Assembly (NCBI RefSeq): GCF_012933445.1
Contig: NZ_JABBNC010000001.1
Span: 186,001 to 250,000 of the forward strand
From: Actinoplanes sp. TBRC 11911
GTDB taxonomy: Bacteria; Actinomycetota; Actinomycetes; Mycobacteriales; Micromonosporaceae
DNA length: 64,000 nt
Reading direction: 5' to 3'
The position numbers were made by a program, and so were the translations under genes. Positions 8,863-16,949 of this stretch are shown in pieces; position 1 is the first letter of the stretch, and each line of letters starts with the position of its first letter. The notes under the pieces are model-generated. The model was not told the origin of the DNA and ran no database searches. It saw only the letters and a program-made list of their open reading frames with translations.

Positions 8863-9024
8863 GGGTTGTGGTCCCGCTCTCCGGCCAGCGGTTGCGGCTC
8901 CCTCGGAGGGTTGTGGTGCCGCTCTCCGGCCTGCGGTTGCGGCTCCCGGTGAGGGATGGTGTCGCCCTCCCCGCCGACGGTTTCCGTTCCCCGGCAGGGA
9001 TAGGGTGGCCGTCCCCGGCCGACG
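8863..9024. repeat. 45-bp tandem repeats in the MFS/regulator divergent region
   Basis: Imperfect units start at 8863, 8908, 8953 and 8997 (partial), each opening GGG(TT/A)TGGT and containing CCGCTCTCCGGCC-like and GCGGTTGCGGCTCCC-like blocks. The first two units are nearly identical and the others diverged. The array ends about 12 bases before the start of the regulator gene at 9037. It could be a set of operators for that regulator. The 45-bp period also keeps the minus frame open (15 codons per unit). Confidence 0.8.
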
Positions 9025-9036
9025 TAACGTTGGCGG

Positions 9037-9885
9037 ATGCGGAACCCCGGTGACCTGGCGATCTTCCTGCGTGGCAAGCGGTCGACGCTGCCGCCGGACG
9101 CGACTCCGCTGGCCGGCTACGGGATTCGCCGGCGGGTGCCCGGGCTGCGTCGCGAGGAGGTCGCGCAGCTGGCCGGGGTGAGTGTCGCGTATTACACGCG
9201 GCTCGAGCAGGGCCACAGCCGCAACGCGTCGGATGAGGTGCTGGTCGCGCTGGCCCGCGCGCTCCAGCTCAGCGTCACCGAGACCGAGCACCTCCTGGAC
9301 CTCGGCCGAGGCAAGCGACTCCCGGTCCCGACGCCGGACGGCCCCGAACACGCGTCCCCCGCGGCGCTGTCCCTCCTGGCCGTGGTGCAGGACCGTCCCG
9401 CGATGATCCTGGGCCGCCGCAACGAGGTCCTGGCCTGGAACCCGCTCGGCCACGCGCTGCTGGCACCGCATCTCGACGCCGACGCCCCGCTGGACCCGGC
9501 GACCAGGCCGTCGATGCCCCGCCTGCTCTTCCTGGATCCGGCGGTGCGAGCGATGTACCGCGACTGGCCGGAGGAGGCCGCGGACTATGTCGCCTACCTC
9601 CGCCTGATCAGCGGCAAATACCCCGACGACCCGGCCTTGACCCGCATGATCGGCGAGCTGTGCGTACGCGACGACGCGTTCGCCGCCCTGTGGGCAAGCG
9701 GCCAGGTCGGCGAGTGCGCCGCCGGCACGAAGCGACTCGAGCACCCGACCGCCGGCCCGATCACCGTCGGCTTCCAGCTGTGGGCCCAAACCGACCGCCC
9801 CGACCAGCGCCTGGAAATCTACGAGCTCCAAAACGACCCAGCCGGCACCCACACCCGCTCGTTGCTGGCCGCCGTGCACGCTTAG
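9037..9885 (+). CDS. XRE-family regulator with MmyB-like ligand-binding domain
   Basis: A 282-residue protein. The N-terminal helix-turn-helix carries the block typical of this family, [20 protein letters not shown] then TRLEQGHSRNASDEVL (about 36-70). A C-terminal MmyB-type sensor domain follows, with ILGRRNEVLAWNPLGHALL, LFLDPAVRAMYRDWPEEAAD and GELCVRDDAFAALWASG. Family members usually repress or activate an adjacent transporter or reductase in response to a hydrophobic ligand. Here the MFS gene is divergent, with 45-bp repeats between. It is one of five paralogues of this type in the window (see 28970, 37672, 41532, 44841). Confidence 0.9.
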   Translation: MRNPGDLAIFLRGKRSTLPPDATPLAGYGIRRRVPGLRREEVAQLAGVSVAYYTRLEQGHSRNASDEVLVALARALQLSVTETEHLLDLGRGKRLPVPTPDGPEHASPAALSLLAVVQDRPAMILGRRNEVLAWNPLGHALLAPHLDADAPLDPATRPSMPRLLFLDPAVRAMYRDWPEEAADYVAYLRLISGKYPDDPALTRMIGELCVRDDAFAALWASGQVGECAAGTKRLEHPTAGPITVGFQLWAQTDRPDQRLEIYELQNDPAGTHTRSLLAAVHA

Positions 9886-9955
9886 TTCCCGCTTGCGCAC
9901 CACCGGCCAACAACCGCCAGGGCCGCCGTGCGCGCTCGGCTCGTAGCGACCGGGT

Positions 9956-10170
9956 AACAGCGCCGTGTCAGGCAACAGCGCCAGGTTCACGGACAGCACC
10001 GCGTCCGAGCCCAGCTCCGCGTTGGCGGACAGCACTGCGTCCGGGCCCAGCGCCGCGTCCGGGCCCAGCACCGCGTCCGGGCCCAGCACCGCGTCCGCGG
10101 ACAGCGCAGCATTTCCGGACAGCGTCGCGTTGACGGACAACGCCACGTTCACGGACAGCCCCGCGTGCGG
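9956..10170. repeat. 18-bp tandem repeat array, about 12 units
   Basis: The consensus is close to CGGACAGCACCGCGTCCG, alternating with GGGCCCAGCACCGCGTC variants. The four central units (about 10035-10098) are nearly identical and the outer ones diverged. Because 18 is a multiple of three, frames on both strands stay open: TASGPS-like on plus, ALGPDAVLS-like on minus. The intergenic space 9886-10372 otherwise shows nothing gene-like, and the array lies upstream of the ATP-synthase-b-like gene. Confidence 0.85.
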
Positions 10171-10372
10171 CGGGACTCGCGGATCTCGGGTATGCCCACG
10201 GATTCGCGGGGGATCACGCGAGTATCGCGGGTCCGCGCCGCCGAGGCACGGCCATGACCCGCGATGGCCAGCGTTGTCGATCACACATAGGATCGGGTCA
10301 ACTACCGACCGACAGCCAGCGATACCCCCCGTCCCGAGTGATAGTCCACACGAGACAGCAGGAGGAAAGTCA

Positions 10373-10900
10373 ATGGGCTCCGGGCACGACGCACTCACTC
10401 CAATCTGGCAAGAAATCGTCCTCGGCATCATCGCCTTCGCGATCGTCAGCTTCGTCCTGATGAGGTTCGTCTTCCCGCTGATGGAGAGGGTCTTCGCGGC
10501 GCGGCAAGACGTCATCGAGGGCGGCGTCAAGCGCGCCGAGGCCACCCTGGCCGAGGCGAACGACCTGATCGAGCAATACCGCGCGCAGCTGGCCGAGGCC
10601 CACACCGAGGCGGCACAGATCCGCGACCAGGCCCGAGCTGACGCCGAAGCCATCCGCCAGGACGCCCTGACCACAGCCCGCCACCAAGCCGACCGAATCG
10701 TCACCGCTGGTCAGCAGCAGCTGGCCGCCCAGCGCGAGGCCATCGTCACCGACCTGCGCGCTGCGGTCGGCGCCCTAGCCGTCGACCTCAGCGGCCGAAT
10801 CGTGGGCGAGTCGCTGGCCGACGAGGCACGCGCCCGCGGCACCGTCGACCGTTTCCTCGACGAACTCGGCGCGGCCGGCTCCACAAGCGGCCGACACTGA
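10373..10900 (+). CDS. atpF: F-type ATP synthase subunit b-like protein, stand-alone paralogue
   Basis: A 175-residue protein with a single N-terminal membrane helix (IWQEIVLGIIAFAIVSFVLM, about 10-30). A long charged Ala/Glu/Gln-rich coiled coil follows (EATLAEANDLIEQYRAQLAE onward), as in the peripheral-stalk b subunit. The C-terminus has DLRAAVGALAVDLSGRIVGE, the conserved b-subunit tail. The start ATG at 10373 has an excellent AGGAGG site 7 bases upstream, ruling out the longer in-frame repeat-encoded extension. No other atp gene is nearby. It is therefore a duplicate or specialised stalk subunit rather than part of the atp operon, and its partner and role are unknown. Confidence 0.85.
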   Translation: MGSGHDALTPIWQEIVLGIIAFAIVSFVLMRFVFPLMERVFAARQDVIEGGVKRAEATLAEANDLIEQYRAQLAEAHTEAAQIRDQARADAEAIRQDALTTARHQADRIVTAGQQQLAAQREAIVTDLRAAVGALAVDLSGRIVGESLADEARARGTVDRFLDELGAAGSTSGRH

Positions 10901-11119
10901 CCACGCGTCATCGTTTTAGCCCACGGTTCCAACGCGCCCCGTCCGTACAGCACGGGAGCCGCAATCTCGGGCGCGTGAGCGGCCGACCAAACAACCCGGA
11001 TGCCGAAGGGGGCCGCGTGGCCGTCGACCGCTCGGCCGGAGACTCACCGGCCCACGTGATCTCTGTGTGGCAAGGCAGCCGAGCTCTCAAGAAGTGATCG
11101 GGGCACGCGGGCGGTCGTT

Positions 11120-12634
11120 CTATTGGCGACGGGCCACTAGGCTTTTGATTGACGCGTGTGGCGGTGGCCGAGCTTTCGGTCTGCCGGATTGTCGAGGTCG
11201 GCCGTTGACGACTGACGACTGACTCCCACCTCCTCGTGCGCTAGCCGCGCTGCCTGTCTCCAGCGTCGAGCGCGATTCCGCAACAGCTTCGTGCTCGCGG
11301 TGTGCCGACGCCCGGACTGGGTTGCGGGCGGCGGCCGCTTTCGATCGCTGTAGCGGGCCGGTGAGTAGGGCGGGTTTGGGTTTGGCTTTCGGCTCGCCAC
11401 CGCCTGCCGTCTGCGCTTCCGTGGAACGTGTGCGGTCGGGTGGTTGATCTGCGAGCGGCTGACGTGCGGCGTGACCAACTCGCAGCGGCCGGCCGTGACC
11501 GGAAGGCGACATCGGCTCGCCGGGCTCTGCGTTACGCGCCGTGTAGGCCTTCGCCGTGCGCGCCGGCGCGGACCTCCGATGGGTGTCCGGCGAAGGCGCG
11601 GCACGGTCGATGGCCGGCGACGGCGCGCTATCCGCCGACGGCATGGCATCAACGACCCGAGACGGCGCGGCGGCAATGATCGGCGGCCGCGCGGCACGCA
11701 CAATCCGAGACCCCGCGGCGGCAACTGGAGACGGCGCGGCGCTCACAGGCTGAGACGCCGTGTCGGCGGCAACTGGAGAGAACGCGGCAGGCACAACCTG
11801 AGACGCCTCGGCCCGGATGACCGGAGACGACGCGGCGGGGACGTCTGCGGAAGGCGCGACGTGGACAGCCGAAGACGTCGCGGCGCCGACGACCGGAGGC
11901 GGCGTGGCAGGAGCGACCGAAGGGGGCCTGGCAGGAGCAACCGAAGACGGCCTGGCAGGAGCGACCGAAGGGGGCCTGGCAGGAGCAACCGAAGACGGCC
12001 TGGCGGGGGCAACGGGAGTCGTCTCGGTGCGGACGACCGGCGACCCAGCGGCAGAGGCGACCGCCGCCGGCGCGGCGCGGGCGACCGGCCGCACGGGGCG
12101 AACGGCTGGAGGTGCCTTTGCCGAGGGTGAAGAGCGGGGACGCGGCGGGGGCGCGGTTTCACGGCGGGCCGGCGGGCGCGGGCTTCTCGGGTTTTCGGCT
12201 GGTTTTGTTGTCTGTGCACTGCGGATGCGGCGCAATTTTTCGGCGTGGCGTTGGGTCAAGCCCCATGCGCGGTGGCGTTCGTGTTCGCGGCGGAAATCGT
12301 CGCGCTCAGCGGAATAGTTGCGCGATTTTGTCCGGTCGCGCATGGTGGCTAATTGGGCCGAGGTGAAGAGTTGGAGCTGCCGCATGAGGGAATTATTCCA
12401 GCGGCCGAGCTTGATCGCTTCCTGGAAGGCTCTTTCGATCATGCCGAAATGAAAATATGCCGTTCGGCGTAATTGGGGGTCGGCCATTCGGATTAATGCC
12501 AGCAGGTCGACACGCAGGGCACGACGACGGCGCGGCCAGATGCGGTGCACCCGGGAACCGTCGGGACAGACTGGGGAACGCATGGGACAGAGAGGGCTGG
12601 CGCGCGCAGGACCGCGCGCGTCCCTGACTGGCAT
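11120..12634 (-). CDS. hypothetical Ala/Pro-rich low-complexity protein
   Basis: The open frame is up to 504 codons. An ordered N-terminal part around residues 50-140 (starting MADPQLRRTAYFHFGMIERA, with many Arg/Gln/aromatic residues) has normal sequence complexity. The rest is a long Ala/Pro/Ser/Arg-rich tail with SVAPARPP repeats and basic stretches, so it is probably disordered. The internal ATG at 12487 fits the ordered part but has no clear ribosome site, and the ATGs at 12634 and 12583 are equally weak; the start is unresolved. I do not recognise the family. The basic, helical N-terminus would suit nucleic-acid or protein binding, but this is only a guess. Confidence 0.5.
   Translation of the reverse strand: MPVRDARGPARASPLCPMRSPVCPDGSRVHRIWPRRRRALRVDLLALIRMADPQLRRTAYFHFGMIERAFQEAIKLGRWNNSLMRQLQLFTSAQLATMRDRTKSRNYSAERDDFRREHERHRAWGLTQRHAEKLRRIRSAQTTKPAENPRSPRPPARRETAPPPRPRSSPSAKAPPAVRPVRPVARAAPAAVASAAGSPVVRTETTPVAPARPSSVAPARPPSVAPARPSSVAPARPPSVAPATPPPVVGAATSSAVHVAPSADVPAASSPVIRAEASQVVPAAFSPVAADTASQPVSAAPSPVAAAGSRIVRAARPPIIAAAPSRVVDAMPSADSAPSPAIDRAAPSPDTHRRSAPARTAKAYTARNAEPGEPMSPSGHGRPLRVGHAARQPLADQPPDRTRSTEAQTAGGGEPKAKPKPALLTGPLQRSKAAAARNPVRASAHREHEAVAESRSTLETGSAASARGGGSQSSVVNGRPRQSGRPKARPPPHASIKSLVARRQ
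11905..12015 (-). repeat. 24-bp tandem repeats inside the Ala/Pro-rich gene
   Basis: Four full units start at 11905, 11929, 11953 and 11977, with a partial fifth at 12001. Each opens TGGCAGGAGCRACCGAAG, and alternate units are identical. They encode an eight-residue SVAPARPS/P repeat on the minus strand. Confidence 0.85.
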
Positions 12635-12780
12635 GGTGCGGAACGAGCTTTGCGGTCAACACCGGCTGCGCGTCAGGTCCCGCAGCGTTGCGGGCTTTAT
12701 GACAAACGAACATCATGAGCCGCTGCCGTTGGATGACACTCCGAATCAAAGTGCCTTCCGGTGGAAACGCAGAGGCTAAG

Positions 12781-12815
12781 CCGGGAGGGCCGCCGGACGG
12801 GGGCGACCCTCCCGG
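12781..12815 (-). terminator. hairpin downstream of the CBM6-DUF1996 gene
   Basis: CCGGGAGGG (12781-12789) pairs with CCCTCCCGG (12807-12815), 24 bases past the stop of the minus-strand gene. There is no clear U-tract, as is common in actinomycetes. Confidence 0.5.
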
Positions 12816-12838
12816 TCTACAAAGCGGCATACCGGGAA

Positions 12839-14185
12839 TCAGAAGTTGCCGTCCGTGTTGCACTTCGCCTTTTGGACGATGCAATTCTTCACGCGCTGCG
12901 ACTGCGCCAAATTCTCCCACGCGAAAAACGCATCCCCATGCATCGAAGACGCCATTCCAGAGGCCAGCCGGAAGCCCGCCGCCGAACCGCTCGTCGGATA
13001 CGAGATCAGGAACGACAAGTTAGGAATGGCCACCGGATAATCACCCTTACACGTGCCGTCGTAACTATAAGAAACGTGCGCCTTGTGGGTCGGGCTGTCC
13101 AGGTGCTTGCCGTCCCAGCAATCCTGGAACACCAGATGGAACATCAGGTTCGCCGTCGGCGCGCACACCGGCCAATTGCCGTCCGTGCTCCGGCCTGTCT
13201 CGCCGCCCGGGCCGGCGCAATAGAACGCGTTCACCGAACCGGCCGGCGTCGGGGTCTGCAGCTTCGCGTCGCCGGCGATCATGCGGAAGCCCTGCGGGAA
13301 CGGCACGGTCCGCGACGGATCGGTCAGCCGCGAGCCGTAGTAGACCACGACGTCCTTGGGCTCCAGGGCGCGGTCATTCTGGTACAGCGTGGGAATCCAG
13401 TACGCCGACAGGTCCGGTGCCGGGCGGCAGGTCGTGCCAGCGTTCGCCAGGAGACTGCCGGTCGTCGTGTACGCGTCGGCACCGTTATTGCCCAGGAAGC
13501 TGTGCATGTGCGACGCCCCGGGCAGCCCGGGGAAAATGATCGGATCGTCCGGGTGGGAGTGGCTGTACGCGCAGGTGGCGTTGAACTCGGACACGCGTAC
13601 GGCATTGGCCGGCACCGGTTTTGGGGTCAGGCCGTTGAATTGAGCCAGTTGTGCGTTCCAGGCGGCCGCGTCGACCGCGATCCAGCCGGCGCCCGAGTCG
13701 GCGGGGGCGCCGTCGCCGAACGAGAACCAATTGACGTTCACGAAATCGCCGCCGGTTGTGTTGCGCAGCACCGCGAACACGATCTGCGCGCCGGTCGGAT
13801 GGCTGGCGATGGTGGCGGTCAATGTGGTCCAGGACTGCCAGCCGCCGGTCGCCGCGATGGGGAACTGTGCCAGCAGCGGGCCGGTGACGCTGGACGTGCG
13901 CAGCTCGACACTGCCGGTGCCGACCGCCGACGCCACCCGCGCGGAGACGGTCAGCGTGCCCGCTCCGCCCAGGTCGACGCCGTCGTAGCGTAACCAGTCG
14001 CCGTTGGCGAGGTAGGCGACATTCTGCCCGCCGCCACTGTCCGCGGTGGCCTCGACCTGCGCGCCGGACTGCGCCGCGTAGGACTCGGCCTGGACGGTGA
14101 CGGTGGCGGCCTGGGCGGGGCTCGGCGCCAGCACCACCACGGCCGCCACCAGGGCGGCAGCCATCAGTCGTGGGGATCTATACAT
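12839..14185 (-). CDS. secreted protein with CBM6 and DUF1996
   Basis: A 448-residue protein started at the ATG at 14183-14185, chosen for the strong GGAGGA site 8-10 bases upstream. An N-terminal signal peptide (MYRSPRLMAAALVAAVVVLA, cleavage near AQA) is followed by a family-6 carbohydrate-binding module (VTVQAESYAAQSGAQVE ... GDFVNVNWFSF). The C-terminal DUF1996 domain has RVSEFNATCAYSHSHPDDPI, GASHMHSFLGNNGADAY and DCWDGKHLDSPTHKAHVSY. DUF1996 proteins are secreted and of unknown chemistry. The His/Asp-rich motifs suggest a metal or glycan site. The CBM suggests action on plant or fungal polysaccharide. LacI-type operator-like palindromes upstream fit sugar-responsive control. Confidence 0.9.
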   Translation of the reverse strand: MYRSPRLMAAALVAAVVVLAPSPAQAATVTVQAESYAAQSGAQVEATADSGGGQNVAYLANGDWLRYDGVDLGGAGTLTVSARVASAVGTGSVELRTSSVTGPLLAQFPIAATGGWQSWTTLTATIASHPTGAQIVFAVLRNTTGGDFVNVNWFSFGDGAPADSGAGWIAVDAAAWNAQLAQFNGLTPKPVPANAVRVSEFNATCAYSHSHPDDPIIFPGLPGASHMHSFLGNNGADAYTTTGSLLANAGTTCRPAPDLSAYWIPTLYQNDRALEPKDVVVYYGSRLTDPSRTVPFPQGFRMIAGDAKLQTPTPAGSVNAFYCAGPGGETGRSTDGNWPVCAPTANLMFHLVFQDCWDGKHLDSPTHKAHVSYSYDGTCKGDYPVAIPNLSFLISYPTSGSAAGFRLASGMASSMHGDAFFAWENLAQSQRVKNCIVQKAKCNTDGNF

Positions 14186-14229
14186 CGACACTCCTCCATG
14201 TAAAGGGGTGGGAGGAGTATCGGCACCAA

Positions 14230-14300
14230 GGAAGCGCTTTCTCAATCCCCACGTACGCGGATACGCGTCATATGGAAAACATTGGGGGAAGCGCTTCCCC
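14230..14300. promoter_or_regulatory. two LacI/CebR-type operator-like palindromes
   Basis: GGGGAAGCGCTTCCCC (14285-14300) is a perfect 16-bp palindrome, and GGAAGCGCTTTC (14230-14241) is a near-perfect version. The AGCGCT core is typical of LacI-family regulators of cellulose or starch use in actinomycetes (CebR-like). They lie 45 and 100 bases upstream of the CBM6-DUF1996 start, and about 100 bases from the divergent protease. Confidence 0.65.
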
Positions 14301-14396
14301 GAATCGAAAGCCGTACCACTGTCCGAATGAGGACTGACCCGCTCGTTGATCACTGAGAGTATCGAAGGTCTAGCTCAACGCGATCCGAGGTGCACC

Positions 14397-15434
14397 ATGT
14401 CCATCAGCTGCATTACCCCGCCTTACATCCTGACCAGGCTCCTCGACAGCGACAACGTGGACATCCGGCAGTCCGCCCTGTCCACCCTGCTCACCACGGC
14501 TCAGTTACGCGGCGAACGCAACGTGCGCGGGCTGATCGCCGGTGCCCTGGCCACGCCCGCCGACGGGCGCCGGAGCATCTTCGACTGCGACCACTCGACG
14601 TTCCTGCCGCTGGCCAGGCTGGTCCGCTCCGAGGACGACGCGACCGTCCCCGACGCGTCGGTCAACCAGGCCTTCGACGGCTTCGGCACGACCCGGACGT
14701 TCTACCGCGAGGTGTTCCAGCGCAACTCCATCGACGACCGTGGCATGCGGCTGCTGGGGTACGTGCATCGCGGCATCCAATACAACAACGCGTTCTGGGA
14801 CGGCCAGCAGATGGTCTTCGGGGACGGCGACGGGCAGGTCTTCACCGACTTCACCGGATCGACGGACGTCATCGCGCACGAGCTGACCCACGGCGTCACC
14901 GAGCACACCGCGAACCTGGAGTACCACTTCCAGTCCGGCGCGCTGAACGAATCGATGTCCGACGTTTTCGGCTCGATGGCGAAGCAGTGGAAACTCGGGC
15001 AGACGGCGGATCAGGCGGACTGGCTGATCGGCCCCGAGATCTTCACCCCGCACATCGACGCCGACGCACTGCGGTCGATGAAGGCACCGGGGACCGCGTT
15101 CGACAACAAGCTGTTCGGCAAGGACCCGCAACCCGACCACATGGACCGCTTCGCCAATCTGCCGGACACCGACGAGGGCGACAACGGCGGCGTGCACATC
15201 AACTCGGGCATCCCGAACAAGGCGTTCTACCTGGTAGCGGTCGGGATCGGCGGCAAGTCCTGGGACGCGCCGGGCCACATCTGGTACGAGTCGTTGAAAG
15301 CCTCCACCCCCACCACGCAGTTCCAGGACTTCGCCGAGACGACGTTCCGCAAGGCGGATCAGTTGTATGGTGCGCGGGAGCAGCAGGCGGTCAAGGAGGC
15401 GTGGGCCGAGGTGGGCATCCGGGTGAGCGGCTAG
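14397..15434 (+). CDS. protealysin-like M4 metalloprotease
   Basis: 345 residues. The zinc site is H161-E-L-T-H165 (VIAHELTHGVTEH) with the third ligand E185 in NESMSD. VHINSGIPNKAFYLVA follows, the thermolysin active-site segment. There is no signal peptide. The N-terminus SCITPPYILTRLLDS matches the short propeptide motif of protealysin-like enzymes, which are intracellular or exported without a Sec signal. The start ATG at 14397 has CGAGG 8 bases upstream. The stop abuts the start of the next gene, a probable emfourin-type inhibitor, and the two form a known protease-inhibitor operon arrangement. Confidence 0.92.
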   Translation: MSISCITPPYILTRLLDSDNVDIRQSALSTLLTTAQLRGERNVRGLIAGALATPADGRRSIFDCDHSTFLPLARLVRSEDDATVPDASVNQAFDGFGTTRTFYREVFQRNSIDDRGMRLLGYVHRGIQYNNAFWDGQQMVFGDGDGQVFTDFTGSTDVIAHELTHGVTEHTANLEYHFQSGALNESMSDVFGSMAKQWKLGQTADQADWLIGPEIFTPHIDADALRSMKAPGTAFDNKLFGKDPQPDHMDRFANLPDTDEGDNGGVHINSGIPNKAFYLVAVGIGGKSWDAPGHIWYESLKASTPTTQFQDFAETTFRKADQLYGAREQQAVKEAWAEVGIRVSG

Positions 15435-15725
15435 ATGCGGGTCGTGCTGGCGACCCACGGCGGGCAGGCAGCCGCGATCAACATGCGGCTGCCCCCCCGC
15501 GTGCTCGACAGCGACCGGTTGCCGGCCGAGGCGACCGCGCAGCTACGAGATCTGGTGACGGCCGCCAGGGCGGAAGCGGCGCCGGAAAAATCTGGGAACG
15601 CCCGGGACGCGATGAGCTACACGATCACCGTCGAGGACGGCGACGACTCCACCACCATCACGGCGTCCGACACGGCGATGTCACCGGCCTTCGCCGCCCT
15701 GCTGACCTGGCTGCAGACACACTGA
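15435..15725 (+). CDS. probable emfourin-type protealysin inhibitor
   Basis: A 96-residue protein whose ATG follows the protease stop directly, implying translational coupling. The short beta-rich sequence includes DRLPAEATAQLRDLVTAA and a C-terminal YTITVEDGDDSTTITASD followed by PAFAALLTWL. This is the layout of the emfourin (M4in) family found next to protealysin-like proteases. It probably keeps the protease inactive inside the cell. The assignment rests on size, pattern and position; the N-terminal Gly-rich segment characteristic of the family is only partly recognisable (LATHGGQAAA). Confidence 0.8.
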   Translation: MRVVLATHGGQAAAINMRLPPRVLDSDRLPAEATAQLRDLVTAARAEAAPEKSGNARDAMSYTITVEDGDDSTTITASDTAMSPAFAALLTWLQTH

Positions 15726-15852
15726 GATCGCCGATCCGGGGACGCGCCGCGCGACACATCGACAAGTCTGTCACCTAGCTGTCGAACCCCGCGAAGTGAC
15801 ATCGGCGTACGTCAAAGGGCTCATACGCTCGGGTTTTCGGAAGGGAACCCAC

Positions 15853-16914
15853 ATGCTCAGCGACGACTACGCACGCTTCGGTCTGGACCCCCGGCACGTA
15901 CGGGAATGGGAGGACGGCGCCCGCACCGACGGCGCCGCCGGCTCGTACGAATGGTGGTATTTCGACGCCCATCTCGACGACGGCGCCAAGGTCGTGGTGG
16001 TGTTCATGAACAAGGATCTGGGCGCGGCGAACAGCCCGTTGTCCCCGCAGTTACGGGTCGACGTGGAACTGCCGGACGGCACGCTGTCCCATCACACGAT
16101 CGCGATCCCGGCGGCGGAGTGGTCGGCCGCGAGCGGGCGTACGGACGTACGGATGGGGCCGTTGAATCGTTTCCGGGGTGAGAAGCTGGTGGAGTATCGG
16201 GTCGAGGCGACCGCCGGCGGCACCCACGTCGACTTCACGCTGACCTCGGACGTCCCCGCGTGGCGTCCCCGAACCGGGCACATGCTCTTCGGGGAGAGGC
16301 AGGCGTACGAGTTCAACTGGTTACCCGCCGTCCCGCAGGGCACCGTGCGCGGTTCCTACACCGTCGACGGCGAGCGCCACGAGACGACCGGTATCGGCTA
16401 CCACGACCACAACTGGGGCAACGTCGGGCTTCAGCGGATTATCCACGACTGGTATTGGGGTCGTGGGCACGCCGGACCGCACACGGTCATCGCCTCCTTC
16501 ATCACCGGCGTCGAGGACGACGAGATCCCCATCTTCATGCTGGCCCGCGACGGCCGGATCATCGGCGACGACCCGGCGAAGCTGACCTTCGAGCGCCGCG
16601 ACGTGTATGCCGACGGCAAGACCGGCAAGCCGGTGGCGGGCGTGGTGCGATACACCTATGTGGACGGCGACGACCGCTACGTCGTGAGCTTCGACCGCAA
16701 GCGCGACCTGGCCCGCAACTGGCTGGTCCAGGACCTGCCGTGGCTGAAGCGCACGGCGGCCCGGCTGACCGGCTTCGACGGGGCCTATCTGCGTTTCGCC
16801 GGCCTGCTCACGATCGAGCACCACAAGGGCGGCCGCCTTGTCGAAACGTTCGCCGACGAAGCCATTTGGGAACTCATGTATTTCGGGCACGCCCCGGCAC
16901 AAAGCCCCGCGTGA
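15853..16914 (+). CDS. CrtC/AttH-like lipocalin-fold protein
   Basis: A 353-residue protein started at the ATG at 15853 (GGAAGGGA 7-14 bases upstream; an in-frame GTG or ATG further upstream is less likely). The motifs SYEWWYFDAHLDDG near the N-terminus and TGIGYHDHNWGNVGLQ then HDWYWGRGHAGPHTVIASF in the centre are characteristic of the hydroxyneurosporene synthase (CrtC)/AttH double-lipocalin family. Members hydrate carotenoids or bind other lipids. No carotenoid genes are nearby, so the substrate is unknown. It follows the protease-inhibitor pair on the same strand after a 127-base gap. Confidence 0.85.
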   Translation: MLSDDYARFGLDPRHVREWEDGARTDGAAGSYEWWYFDAHLDDGAKVVVVFMNKDLGAANSPLSPQLRVDVELPDGTLSHHTIAIPAAEWSAASGRTDVRMGPLNRFRGEKLVEYRVEATAGGTHVDFTLTSDVPAWRPRTGHMLFGERQAYEFNWLPAVPQGTVRGSYTVDGERHETTGIGYHDHNWGNVGLQRIIHDWYWGRGHAGPHTVIASFITGVEDDEIPIFMLARDGRIIGDDPAKLTFERRDVYADGKTGKPVAGVVRYTYVDGDDRYVVSFDRKRDLARNWLVQDLPWLKRTAARLTGFDGAYLRFAGLLTIEHHKGGRLVETFADEAIWELMYFGHAPAQSPA

Positions 16915-16949
16915 TCAATTAATTTTGGTCTATTGACAAGGGGTGCATC

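Noticed and set aside
9956..10170. pentapeptide-repeat protein on the minus strand (A-D/N-L-S pattern)
   Set aside because: The period is six residues, not five, there is no start signal, and the frame belongs to an intergenic array.
8245..10704. 819-codon minus-strand frame through the XRE gene and the 18-bp repeats
   Set aside because: It crosses an MFS gene in the wrong frame and a clear regulator on the other strand; the repeat part is open only because 18 is a multiple of three.
11905..12015. possible CRISPR array
   Set aside because: The units are directly contiguous with no spacers and encode a peptide repeat; no cas gene is present.
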